Source of the DNA: Bolinopsis microptera
Lineage: Eukaryota > Ctenophora > Tentaculata > Lobata > Bolinopsidae
DNA: 64,000 bases
Reading direction: 5' to 3'
Assembly (NCBI RefSeq): GCF_026151205.1
Contig: NC_087076.1
Location: forward strand, 21,632,828-21,696,827
The notes below the pieces were generated by a model that was given only the letters and a program-made list of their open reading frames with translations, was not told where the DNA came from and made no database searches. Shown here piece by piece: positions 27,701 to 39,000 of the stretch (position 1 is its first letter; every line of letters begins with the position of its first letter). The translations under genes and the position numbers were made by a program.

Positions 27701-30700
27701 ACAAAATTTTGATATTTGCCTCTGTTCTTGAGTTATGAGGTTAACTGTCGAAAAACTGTTGAATTTGGGGTAAAGTTAACCTCATATCTCAAGAACAGAA
27801 GCAAATATCAAAATTTTGTACAATAGAATTGTGTAAAACAGTCTAAGGAACACCTGTGCCAAGTTTCAGCTCCTGGGTGTGGCCAGTCTTCTCAACTTAG
27901 GGCGTTTTAACTTTTTACAGTTTAAGTTAAAGTTTTACATGTAATTACATGTAAACCTCAATATTTGGCGCGCGATATCTTAAAAACGCAAGGTCAAATT
28001 TCGGTCCTGTTTTTTTCCTCTTGTTCGTCTCCAGCAGCTCTAATCAAATATGTGAAAACTGGAAAATCGACTTTTACCCCCCCCCCCCCCCCCCCCTCTG
28101 GCCTTAATAAGTCTGTGCAGCGGTTGCAGGGAATTACCAAGCGGACACTGGAGAACTAGAAGGATTATAATTCTAAATTTAGCGTTCGAGCTGTCCGGGG
28201 ACTGCAACTGGGTCAACGCTTTGTGTTAAAAATACCTCCGGCTTCAGCAAGCTAGACAGGGCATGCTTTCTGAATTAACGGAAACATATTGACGAGTCTG
28301 CTGCGTGCTAATATCATACTTTAGGCACATCAATGAGTCTGCTTATTATTATTTTTCTACTTCAGGCACATCAATGAGTCTGCTTATTATTATTTTTCTA
28401 CTTCAGGCACATCAATGAATCTGCTTATCGGTAATGTTTTGATACAGGCACAAAGTTGACAGTTTGCAGGGATAGCAAAGTTAGAGAGATCTTATAAATG
28501 TGCGGTTGTCGCACGATATCGCACGATAAGACCCAGTATGAAGCCAGAGTACAGACAATGGGAATGTGGGAATGTAGTATCATAGCTCAACTATTATTGA
28601 GAGATCTTGTTTAGTCTAATTAACGTTTTGAACGGTTAAAAGGGCTTAAAGAGTGTTTTGTTCGACAGAAATAATTGTTTAAATAAGAATTGCGCAACAA
28701 TGACCTTTCTGTACAATATAAGTGTGCGCTGTACAGAAAACTATTGTTTTGATGAAGGAGCAGTGATATGGGCGTGTGTTTTAAGGCAAGTCTTTCGCTG
28801 GAACGTGTTGCGCAAGAATAGTAAATAGTATAGCCTTTAGGTAGGGGACGTAAATCCCGTAAATAGCAGTGTGATAACTTATCAGTGTAGACACATGTAA
28901 AACCTAACTAAATCTACGTTGTTGAGCCTCCAAAGCCTTAATAAACTCAGAATTTAGACTCGGGTAAGTTTATAAAGTGACCAACTTTATTATTTAATTT
29001 TCATGAGTTATATTTAGGATTCGTATTTTATATCGTACGAACAACTATTTTCAATTCATCATCAAAAGTGTGGTTCAGTGGATCTTGACAAAATGAAACA
29101 TCTCCGGCAAACAATTTCCGAGCGTTAATGGCACACTGTGGAGCTTCTTTCTTCTATGCTAGAACCAGTTCAACTCCTTGCAAATGTATTCCGGTGGTTA
29201 ATTAAACATAACTTAATTTAGATAATTCAACTCCAGATGCTAACTTCCGGAACTGACAGCATTTCACTCCACAAAACAACATCCTGCTTTCCTCCTCATG
29301 ACTGAGCGTGCTGATTAGATCTACTTTCTTGTTTACTTAAGAACCATAACATTGTTCCATCCGACAAACCAATCATTGTAATATATCTGAGATCACATTA
29401 CTTCACTAAGTTGATCCAAGGTGCGGTGATGACAAATCGACTAACGATATAATCGCCCCCCTATAACAACACACTAAACCTCCTTTTTTGCAACAGCTAA
29501 CTAAATTAAATAGCGAATTATTATACCGGGCCGGGGCTCCTTACACCCCGGCGTAGTGACCAGACCTTAATCAAATTAGTGTGATAAATCACCCGGATAA
29601 GATTATCAGTGTCTATCTGGAGAGAGCGTAAACTTTAGATCACACTTTACACAATTTCTCCGAAAACCTCACATAGAAATAACAGTCGATGTTGTTGGAC
29701 TATTTTTAATCGGTATCCATTCTCCTCTCAGAGTCTCGGAGGATTAGTATACTTACTTAAACCGCCAGTCCCTCACGGAAAACCAGACATGTCTTGCTAA
29801 CTTCGTTGTATTGAAGTAATACTATAGGTTTATTTTATGGCTCGGAGTTAAACTAATTAGTATTCTCCAGTTTTCAACTCAATGGCAGTAAAAGTAATGA
29901 GATTAACTCCTGCACTGGAGCCGTCCAGTTTTTACCTAATCAGAAACAATTTAATACCCGTTACGTTTACGAGATAACTTGTACTGTGTGTGCTGGTTAC
30001 AGCCACCATGATTTGAACAAGGTAAATATTATTTTAGGGGCATGATCCAGACAGTTTAGTATATAATACAGGTTTGATATTATAAGGTTGATATTGAAGG
30101 ATAAGGTCCCCTAAATTGTGTATAATAATACGCATGGTTCGGTGTTGTGAAAAACTCAGTGCGGCCAAATTAATTCGATCCCTGGACTTATAGTGTAAAC
30201 ATTTTAGTAACCAGAGCCAATTACACAAGAGGTAAAGGTGTCACGTTATTGAGGAGACCCAATCCCTCCGTGACATCTAAATTAGGTGTTAAATAATGGG
30301 GACAAAGGGGTCCAGCTAACCTCTCTGAGAGCGAGCCAGCTGTCACGTGACCAGCGCTTAACAAATCACGTGACCACCACGAATGATGTGGAGAGAGAGC
30401 TGCTCCCGCATGGAGGACTGCTGGCAAAGTGTGAGATGGTACAAGGCTCCCTCTCACTGTCTCACATGAGCTTTATATACATTATATACACTCTACACAC
30501 ACTACGTGAATAATGAGATGATCATTCTGCTTAGTAAAAACTTGAGTAACCACCAGACTCATTCCAGATGATTACTCAGCTTGAAAGCTTGGAAGCATGA
30601 TCATCTTTGCGAATCCCCCACAATTTATTTCCAGTATGAAAACTGGAGAATTTGTTGATGGCCTGCACGCCAAGTAAACTTTATGCATGTGACAGAAGAA

Positions 30701-33368
30701 GTAATCTTAGTAACCTACTGCTCGTTGGTACATGGCAACCAATATAATAACACTTATGAGTTATGGCCAACAGTCATCCTCTTGGCACGGAATGTTAGTG
30801 AGGGATCAAAATTTGCCACAATATCCGCCAAGTTTGCAAAGTTGACAGATTGGGCAATTACAGCTGATAGATTAGAGTAACGTACTGACATCAGACAGGA
30901 TCAACCACGTTAAATGTAAGAAATATAAAGAATTTGGTTATATTTTGGTACAGATAATGGTTAGAGGTCTGACTTGCTGACACATACAGTATGTGACATA
31001 CTGTTCTGTCAAGGGAACATATCATCAAATACCAAATCATACTCGCAAATTTCATATTTTGCAAGAAAACGCAAACAAATAACGGCCTATAATAAGAGGA
31101 GTGGTGACTGAGTCGACATACCTTAGTAAGGATAACATTGTAAGGAATGGTCACTCCTTCCTCATCTAACATCTTCCTCTCTTCCTCTGTAATATCTCTT
31201 CCTTTCACCTGTCATAAAACCGAGTCAGATACAACTTATATTCTTAAATATAATGAAAAGAGATAAGTATAACATGAAGCAGTTCCCCAAAGTTCTAGAA
31301 TGTTGTACAGCATAAAAATACAGTTTATAAATCTGCAGTTTATAAAACTACTGTTTATAAAACTACAGTTTATAAAACTACTGTTTATAAAACTACTGTT
31401 TATAAAACTACAGTTTATAAAACTACAGTTTATAAAACTACAGTTTATAAAACTACTGTTTATAAAACTACTGTTTATAAAACTACTGTTTATGAAACTA
31501 CTGTTTATAAAACTACTGTTTATAAAACTACTGATTATAAAACTACTGTTTATGAAACTTACACTGCTGCACCGCAGATCGTCAGTATTGACCCTGCCTC
31601 TATGTGAGATCCTGCCTGTAGTGTAGATCCCAGTACGTTGAGGTATGTTCACCAGCACATCGTTATCAGCTCCTGAAGAGTGAAGACAATACAATGAAGG
31701 TACAGTATAGGTACAGGTACAGGTACAGTATAGGTACAGTGGGGTACAGTACAGGTACAGGTACAGGTACAGTACAGTACAGGTACAGGTACAGGTACAG
31801 TACAGTACAGGTAGAGTACAGGTACACTGTACTGTACAGTACAGGTACAGGTACAGTACAGTACAGGTGCAGGTACAGGTACAGGTACATGTACAGGTAC
31901 AGTACAGTACAGTACAGGTACAGGTACAGGTACATGTACAGGTACAGGTACAGGTACAGGTACAGGTACAGGTACAGGTACAGGTACAGGTACAGGTACA
32001 GGACACAGGTACAGGTACAGGTACAGGTACAGGTACAGGTACAGGTACAGTACAGTACAGTACAGTACAGGTACAGGTACAGGTACAGGACACAGGTACA
32101 GGTACAGGTACAGGTACAGGTACAGGTACAGGTACAGTACAGTACAGTACAGTACAGTACAGGTACAGGTACAGGTACAGGTACAGGTACAGGTACAGGT
32201 ACAGGTACAGGTACAGGTACAGGTACAGGTACAGGTACAGGTACAGGTACAGGTACAGGTACAGGTACAGGTACAGGTACAGGTACAGGTACAGGTACAG
32301 GTACAGGTACAGGTACAGGTACAGGTACAGGTACAGGTATAACAGTAGTGGGGTGTAGAAGATAATAAGCATTAGAAGCACCGTGTTTAATTTATCAGGG
32401 TTTACGAATCATTCGATACTTGTGAATTCAGAGGTATGACTTAGACATGATAAGATTAAGACGTGTCCTATTAGATTATTATCTTGGGTATTTTATACTT
32501 AAAGTTTTCCGAGAGCCAGCATAACCCGCGTATTGTTATAATAATATTATTAGGCCTTACACTGTGCTTTCAGCAATACTCATATAACTCCCTTCTATGT
32601 ATACTTTAATATATTATCGTGGTCTCATATTTTTCTAAATGCAGGGGTTCTGACGAAGACGTACTTAATATAAAGTGTAATTAGTTGTAGTGGTACAGTA
32701 TCTTTATATACTTTTTATTGAGACACAAAGGTTTTAACCTGAACATTCCTACCTGAGGGTTTGTTAAGGAAGATGTCTACATTGAGGAGGTTGTTGTTGA
32801 GATTCAGTGGATCTCGCTCTTCATCTGAGTTAATGGAGTACCTGTCTGCCCCGGACGAGTCAGGACTACCTCCATCACTTAGCAGCTCCTGGTGGTATTA
32901 CATGTTATTTGTATCGTAATTGTAATACATACTAATAGCACCTGATGTTGAGAAATGTTTTCATCATTGTGTTAGAAACCATCTCATGGACAGTTTCCTC
33001 CTACCTTTTTCACCATATTATTATCTTGGTCTACATCAGGATCAAACTCCCAGAGGTCTCGATTTCCTCCTGCTAGTATCTCCTTCTGAACAAATTAAAA
33101 ATAATTATCGACATCTGATAATATTTTCAACATATCACGGAGAGGAAGGAATGAATTTTAAAATCTGCAGAGTAAGAGTAATGTGCAATTTTTGACAATA
33201 TCTGTCTGATTAAAGATAACCCCAGATGCTGTACCAACTCACCACTGAAAAGGTTGATGTATCATCAACAGGAAGATGATCCAAGAAGAAGTCCAGCTCA
33301 GCGCCTGGCATTGGCAGATCGGATGATATCGCATCATCAAATAGGTGGTCTATGACGCTATCTGCCAT
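18722..33368 (-). CDS. CREB3-like ER-anchored bZIP transcription factor, complete, 10 exons
   Basis: CREB3/OASIS family: held in the ER membrane and released by site-1/site-2 proteolysis to enter the nucleus. Exons, 5' to 3' on the minus strand: 33368-33243, 33085-33005, 32888-32753, 31672-31563, 31208-31122, 26278-26172, 25950-25882, 20545-20464, 20256-20169, 18882-18722. All phases agree, giving 348 residues. Order of domains: acidic N-terminus ([17 protein letters not shown], 18-34). Next is the family-specific ATB segment [17 protein letters not shown] (about 157-173). The basic region follows, with [20 protein letters not shown] (about 188-207), then a leucine zipper (to about 245). The membrane segment [17 protein letters not shown] (264-280) spans the exon 8/9 junction. 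After it, RSLL at 299-302 fits the S1P RxxL consensus in the lumen. The intron between exons 7 and 8 holds a 76-bp satellite. Among CREB3L1-4 I cannot assign an orthologue. Confidence 0.93.
20925..21213. repeat. Left flanking direct repeat of the 76-bp array
   Basis: This segment, containing GAGGAGATAACCCAT and GCACTGACTGGACGTGGTTA, recurs in the same orientation at 24244-24545 with moderate divergence. The two copies bracket the 76-bp satellite. Confidence 0.8.
21268..24150. repeat. 76-bp satellite array in CREB3-like intron 7
   Basis: About 38 head-to-tail copies of a 76-bp unit containing GCGTTCTAGGTAACTGGAGA and ACTGTACGGTACAAAGTAAA. One copy (near 22360) is 14 bp short. The edge copies share GTAGCTGG and CGAACAATGCG, while the centre is homogenised to GTAACTGG and TGAACAATACG. 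Repeated 61-65-codon frames on the minus strand follow from the repetition and are not genes. Confidence 0.97.
24244..24545. repeat. Right flanking direct repeat of the 76-bp array
   Basis: Partner of the segment at 20925-21213. Shared blocks include GAGGAGATAACCCAT, GATATAAATCTTAAAGATAAG-like sequence, GCACTGACTGGACGTGGTTA and a G-rich run before GCAATAAT. The short unique stretch at 24151-24243 separates it from the array. Confidence 0.8.
25012..25222. repeat. ~120-bp tandem duplication in CREB3-like intron
   Basis: Two copies of a segment starting AGTGTCTAATCAACT and running through TATTGATATCCTATTGGT to a C-rich CTGC-CCCC end, about 120 bp apart and around 85-90% alike. A small GC-rich patch follows at 25215-25300. 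Confidence 0.85.
25735..25866. repeat. A-rich tandem repeat next to CREB3-like exon 7
   Basis: Irregular repeats of ACAATAAAAAC and ACAGTCAAAAC, 10-11 bp long, lie only about 15 bp downstream (minus-strand sense) of the exon 7 donor. Confidence 0.8.
26591..28107. mobile_element. TTAA-flanked non-autonomous DNA element (~1.5 kb)
   Basis: Both ends show TTAA followed inward by GGCCAGAG and a long G run (C run on the right), then TAA and a GTC-x-ATCGA-like block. This gives terminal inverted repeats with a TTAA duplication, a target typical of piggyBac-type transposition. The interior has no transposase. It contains GAGGTTAA or its complement about ten times between 26725 and 27790. It also has a large imperfect palindrome at 27616-27904, with arms of about 125 bp and a ~40-bp loop. 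It lies in the intron between CREB3-like exons 5 and 6. Confidence 0.75.
28321..28430. repeat. 41-bp tandem repeat, ~3 copies
   Basis: Copies of GGCACATCAATGAGTCTGCT followed by a TTATTATT-rich linker begin near 28321, 28361 and 28402. The last copy is partial. Confidence 0.9.
28431..31121. other. CREB3-like intron 5, 5' part in gene direction
   Basis: Intron without recognisable coding exons on either strand. Two CACGTGAC E-box-like sites (GTCACGTGAC at 30342-30351 and TCACGTGACC near 30366) occur together, so an internal promoter or enhancer is possible but unproven. Confidence 0.45.
31318..31560. repeat. 15-bp tandem repeat abutting CREB3-like exon 4 donor
   Basis: About 16 copies of AAACTACTGTTTATA, with ACAG in place of ACTG in some, run right up to the splice donor of the exon at 31563-31672. 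Frames open across it on both strands reflect the period of three. Confidence 0.95.
31695..32340. repeat. (GGTACA)n microsatellite in CREB3-like intron 3
   Basis: About 650 bp of GGTACA hexamers interspersed with AGTAC pentamers and two GGACAC interruptions. The array grows more regular towards 32340. It lies about 20 bp from exon 4 and about 410 bp from exon 3. Long frames here (up to 381 codons) are artefacts of the repeat. Confidence 0.97.
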
Positions 33369-34327
33369 CTTTTACTACTATGGTGGAAGATTAAGGTTTT
33401 CATAACTAATTTTGTTCAATTATGAACCAAATCAGGAAATTATCAGGAAATTATGGGAACTGAATCATCGAGACTGATTTACATACAATTCTATTTGACT
33501 TTTTTGAATATTAAACTAATGATTCAATTAAGATAATTTTTTCAGAAAAAATAAGAAAAAGAACACATAACTTTCTGATAGAATTTATTTATCTCAGTAG
33601 ATATTACAGTTTCCTTTTATTCTATTAGCACTAATCATATTATATATATATCCAATCTAAAATCTTAAAATCCCATATGGTTTAAAACTTTAAAATATTC
33701 TAATCACATAATAAATCGATTATAAATCAACAAAAACAACGAACTCGACTATTCAGTAACAAACAAACTTTTTAATAACAAACATGCTACTGATGTCGAA
33801 TTGCTGTTCAAAGAAAAAAGCATTTTGATGGACCCCATTTCAACGGGGGTAGCATTCCTCTTCATTACAGTGTGAGAAAGATAAAATCCAATTTCATGCA
33901 TAGTATGAAAATAAATCATCCTCAAGGATGTTCTCTGATGTAGAAACTATGTGAAACATACTGCATAACAAAAATAATTCACTATAAAACAAACTCCATA
34001 TTACAGCAATGAACATTGAACAAGACTGTATATGATATGATACATATCGTTATTAAGGCCAAACAAATTGTTCACCCCAGTTGGCAGACCACGTACTACC
34101 GGACGCTTTAATGCTTGATTATCTGAAACTTAGAATTATCTAAAAAGTATCTAAAAATTATCGAAAAGAGTCATAAAATGATTTTCTTGTTACTGTGGTG
34201 TCCCCAACTATTATTAAGACACATGATCTGTTGCACACTAAGTATGCTTCAAAGCACATGTCTTAGCGATGGGCAGCATCAACACAATAATTGTCCCAAA
34301 TTGGAACTTTAGTAGATAAGTTGGTCC
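33369..34327. other. Intergenic, UPRT 3' to CREB3-like 5'
   Basis: Both neighbours are transcribed on the minus strand, so this ~960 bp should hold the UPRT 3' end and the CREB3-like promoter/5' UTR. It is AT-rich. I see no clear core promoter element. Confidence 0.5.
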
Positions 34328-35020
34328 TTAATGGTTGGTTCCATAGTATCGGTCACCAAAATCTCCAATACCGGGAACAAGATACTTGTCATCGTTTAAA
34401 TATCCATCAATATTAAAGGTGATAACCTTCAAATCTGGAAACTTGGCTTGTAATTTTTGCATCCCATATTTACAGCATAATAGATTGACAAACAAGACGT
34501 TTTTGGGGTCAACACCATGCTCAACCAGGCAATCCATTGCACACATGCAACTACCAGCAGTTCCAAGCATCGGATCAACTAGAAGCACAAAGCAATCAGC
34601 TATGTCAGAAGGAAGCTTTTTGTAATAAAATATTGGGTGTTTGTCTTCGCTCTCTTCATCACGTTGAATCAGTATTTTGCCAACTCTTATTCCTGGTTCC
34701 AGCTTACGAAATGCTTCCAGCAAAGTGTCCCCTGCTCTAATAATAGAAACAGCACACAGTTGTTTTGTGCGAGTATCTTCAAGGCCCTTAAAGATCCCAG
34801 TAGGGGTTACAATATCTTGTGGCATCACTGATGGGATAATTGCAAGTGCTTCTTCAGCAAGAATTGTCATGAGCCGATCACCATATATCATGAAATCTTT
34901 GTAACCAGTATTCTTATCACTAATCTTGGACATGAGTAACTTAATGCAATTTAAGTTTTGTCCGATAACAGTGATTGCTTCCATGTTTAAACTGCATTCG
35001 TCCTCTTGATATTTGGCCAT
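34328..35020 (-). CDS. Uracil phosphoribosyltransferase, intronless
   Basis: Pyrimidine salvage: uracil + PRPP to UMP + PPi. The single 230-codon frame starts at ATG 35020 and ends in the family's C-terminus. SIIRAGDTLLEAF (92-104) matches the conserved RAG segment. VLLVDPMLGTAGS (145-157) is the type I PRPP-binding loop. YLVPGIGDFGDRYYGT (213-228) is the uracil-binding motif of active fungal, apicomplexan and bacterial enzymes. Length fits the family. Every other host gene here has many introns, so an intron-free copy suggests a retrogene or a lineage-specific single-exon gene. No frameshift, poly(A) tract or flanking repeat shows recent retroposition. Active-site motifs look intact, unlike vertebrate UPRT-like proteins in which they are altered. 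Confidence 0.93.
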   Translation of the reverse strand: MAKYQEDECSLNMEAITVIGQNLNCIKLLMSKISDKNTGYKDFMIYGDRLMTILAEEALAIIPSVMPQDIVTPTGIFKGLEDTRTKQLCAVSIIRAGDTLLEAFRKLEPGIRVGKILIQRDEESEDKHPIFYYKKLPSDIADCFVLLVDPMLGTAGSCMCAMDCLVEHGVDPKNVLFVNLLCCKYGMQKLQAKFPDLKVITFNIDGYLNDDKYLVPGIGDFGDRYYGTNH

Positions 35021-36053
35021 TGCTTAAGTCCAGTGCAGTGATGTTTGAAGACTGATTTAAAAGCAAAGTTAAAAACTTAAAGAAACTAACAAAATTGAGA
35101 TGACATGATGGAATTTGTGGGAGAGGCTTAAATGTTAAAAAGCCTTCTTCAACTCTCTACACAATAGAATCTGTCCTACCTTATAATATTAAAACTCTAT
35201 ATTGTTTTGATAAAACGGTCATTCAAACAATGTATACATTCAATTAAGTAAAACGAAATTCAAGCGATGCAATTGGCAGAGCACAATCAAATTTAGTGTT
35301 GCAATTGGCATGGAGCACGATACATATACAAGTTTCAAAACACATGATCTACTCGATTATAGGGCAGGGATGAGGTTGTATGAGACTTTTAATAGATGGA
35401 TCTCATGTTTGGCGTCCACCTTCTTTCCTCGGTACCCTACATCGCAGTATCTCTCCTATCTAAACCCTATATTATATAGAATTATCAATTTTGGGCCCTC
35501 TTTTCTACCCGTCAAAAGTAAATACATCAGATCAAAAAATGATGATTTACAAAAACCTTAAAAAGGCAAACACTGCAGAGATAGAAATAAAAAATACAAA
35601 AAAAAGAAATACAAAAAATTGATATGATATTTTTATGTATTCTGTGTAAAATTATCTTTATCCCGGTTGTTGTTTTTTGTTGGGGACCGGCCCGAAGTAC
35701 CAGCCAATGTTTACTCAAAAAATAATATATATAATAAGTGTTATCAATTCAAACTCAAAACTCATACAAGATTAGATCTCATTAAAACGATTAAAATGTA
35801 TATAATAGAGCTTGTCGAAACAAAACATAGCTGAGCACATATAAAGTTGCCTTTAGTTGAAATTATCATATTAATATGCTTTTAGAGTTGTTAGAGTGGA
35901 AACAGGCGCATAGCTACTGCTAGCTAGCTATTCCAAAATTTTTAAAATTTAACGACTGTTATCAGTCGCATAGCGTCATGCCGTTTTTGCTGGCGAATTG
36001 ATGGCAGTGTAACTGAGATGGTATGCAGTGAAATTGATTCTGTGATGGCGTGC
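35021..36053. other. UPRT upstream region and LINE 3' flank
   Basis: The UPRT 5' flank runs to about 35570. From about 35635 to 36053 is probably the 3' UTR/3' flank of the minus-strand LINE whose ORF2 stops at 36054. A 38-bp motif at 35635-35672 recurs inverted at 43090-43127. Confidence 0.45.
35635..35672 (-). repeat. 38-bp repeat, inverted partner at 43090
   Basis: Exact reverse complement of 43090-43127, with core AAGATAATTTTACACAG. A closely related sequence (CCC for CAC) forms both arms of a palindrome at about 56752-56827. The position suits one end of the LINE or of a composite element that includes both LINE ORFs. Confidence 0.8.
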
Positions 36054-39000
36054 TTATGGGACAGAGTTATTATTAGCATTACGGTTGATGTTGCGCTCTG
36101 ATTTCCTTAGTCCCGTTATATTGTATAACATAAAGTTAGGCCATTCGTCTGCAATGCCCTCGTTTTGTTGATCAATGAGCATGTTTTTTATGCACCTTTT
36201 GTAGATGTTAAGGTTGAATAGACTTGGCAAGGAAGTTGCTGCGACACTGTATCTGTTTATTGCTAATAGTGGACCTTTGTAGAATACTGAATTATTGTAA
36301 GGGTGTTTACCGTATTCATCTGACCATAAAGTTGTAAGACTCGAATCCGGATCGGCGACGTTAAATATTGGTGCACTGTTAGGTATTGTTTTCTTTATAG
36401 AGGGAGGCACTAGACTTGGGAAGTTTTTTAGCTTATGTATAAAAACTAATGCGTTCTTCACGATGATACTTTGAACTGTCAATATTTTGTGTACATAGAA
36501 ACCAGACTTGGTACTTGCTGGTGGTGTACCATCTTTGTACCAGTAATTAACAAAACCTGGTAGTATTGCTCTAAGACCCATTTTCTGTTTAACAAATAGT
36601 GTTTCTATATGGGATTTGGCAGCAAAACCCCAGACGAGGGAGCAGTAATTAAGGTGAGACTGCACAAAGCTGTGATATATTTGTAAACGTGCTTCCAGAG
36701 GCAAATATTTTTTAAGTTTGTACATGACTCCAATGTATCTGGCCATTTTCATTTTCATGGCAGAAATATTTTGCGACCAGTTCAGTTTGTTATCTATTAT
36801 AACACCTAAGAAACGGGCTTCTGTTTTTCTTTCGATTGTGACACCAGAAATTACTACATCGCGATAAATGAGGTTTCTTTGTCGAGAAAAGATCATATAA
36901 TTCGTTTTTTTAAGATTTAGAGCTAATCCGTTGTTATCTACCCATTTAACTAAGACATCGCTAAGAATTTTGAGCTTATCATAAACCTCGTTTATATTTT
37001 CTCCTGTTAGGAAAATGTTTGCATCATCTGCGTACATGATGAAATTAGCTATTTCTGATATTTGAGGAAGATCGTTTATGTAGATTATAAAAAGGAGAGG
37101 TCCCAAAATTGAACCTTGGGGTACACCGTAAATAATTGGATTGGCTGAGGATTCAGAGGATCCAATTGATACAAACTGGTTTCTGTTCATAAGATATGAT
37201 TTAAACCAGTTTAAAGCTAGACCTCTTATGCCATAGTGCTCGAGCTTATTCAGGAGTATGGAGTGATCCACAAGGTCAAAGGCTTTGCTAAAGTCAATCA
37301 AGAGGAGCAAAGTAACTTGCTTTTTAGACATTGAATTGAGGATTCTGTCTTTAGCATTAAGAAGTGCATGTTCACAAGACCTACCTGGGCGGAAGCCGTA
37401 TTGATTTTCACAAAGTATATTGTAGGTATCCAAGAAATTTATGACTCGATTGTGCATAAGCTTTTCGTAGACTTTTGAGAAAGTGGCAAGTAGAGATATC
37501 GGTCTGTAATTTTTGATGTCAGTTTTAGATCCACCTTTATGTACAGGAACTACTTTTGCCGTTTTCAAGGCTTGGGGAAAGACCCCTTGTTCGAACGAGC
37601 TGTTAACAACGTGGGCCAATACAGTGGTAAAATTATGACAGCTGTTGGCAATTTTGAGTGGTTGGATTTTGGTGTCAAGAGTAGCTTTATTCTTAAATAG
37701 GTTAATAACGTCTTGAACTTCGGTAGTTGTGACTGGTTTTATGTAGATACTATTTGGAGAAGGGTTACGTAGTGTCCCCTGGGCCCCACCAGGATCGAAA
37801 GTGGTCCTACTACTAATTTCAGATTTAATTTTTGGAGCGATGTTTGAGAAGTGATCATTAAATTTTTCTGCTACTGCTGCCGGAGTGCTGACTTGTCCGT
37901 TTTCGTCCGACAGTTTTATCGATGTAGGTTTGGCTGGTTTCCTATTCAGAAGTCCGTTAATCATCTGCCACTGCTTCTTAGAATTATCTTTGTGTTGTTC
38001 AAAGAATTTTTTGTAGTGTATGTTTTTGGCTTTGTCAACGTGTTTGGTGCAAAACTTTTTCAAACGGTCATATTTTAGCTGGTTCCTATCAACTGGTTCC
38101 TTAACAAAATCATGATATGCCTGATTTTTACGTTCTATAGCTTCTTCAAGCCAGGGCAGTATCCATGGTTTGGGATTAACACGTTCATTTTGTCTGCGCT
38201 CGGACTGTCTTTTTGTCGGGTAGGCAGCGTTATAAATCCTGTTGTAAGCCGAATTTAAACAATCAAACTGCTGGTTAGCATCAGGGGTATTTGTTAGTAT
38301 TACAGACCAATTTTCTTCCATTATTAAATCTCTAAATTTATGGTTGTTGGCCTCATTAAAACTACGTACGTTGGTTTGTGTTGGATTTTGATTATAAGAT
38401 GCGGAGCGGTAACTGCTGGTGGATGTATTATCAAGATTAATTGTTGTAACTATCGCTAAGTGATCCGACAGATCTGTCGTTAATACGTTGCAGCTTATTG
38501 TATCTTCAAGATTGTTCGTGTAGATATGATCAATAAGCGTGGCACTGTGGTCTGTTATGCGAGTTGGACGTGATACAATTTGGATGAAACCGTAAGAGGA
38601 TGCAATATCTATAATGCTTTGACATGCCTGGTTGCTACTGTGCTTCAGTAAATTTAGATTAAAATCTCCATGTAACGTCATATGGTTGCGAGAGTGTCTT
38701 CCCAGGTTGTGAAGCGTACTTTTAAAAATTTCAAGAAATGCTTCAGGTTTTCTAGCGGGAGAGCGATAAACATTTCCAATTATCTTTGTTCTATTATATC
38801 CTTTACACTGGTGGATCTTGATAAATTGAAATTCGCCGCTAGTATTTGAGGGTTCAGGGTTGGGATTGAAAATATCAATTTTATCAGAGTCAGCTACACG
38901 TTTGTGTATGTATATGGCAAGCCCCCCACCTTTACCCGATGTGCGGATGGGATCTTGGATATACGGTTCATGGAATCGATTTAATGTGATGTCGTTTATT

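Noticed and set aside
31236-32381. 381-codon frame rich in YLYLY and TCTCT
   Set aside because: Produced by the GGTACA and 15-bp repeats, and it overlaps a genuine CREB3-like exon read in another frame.
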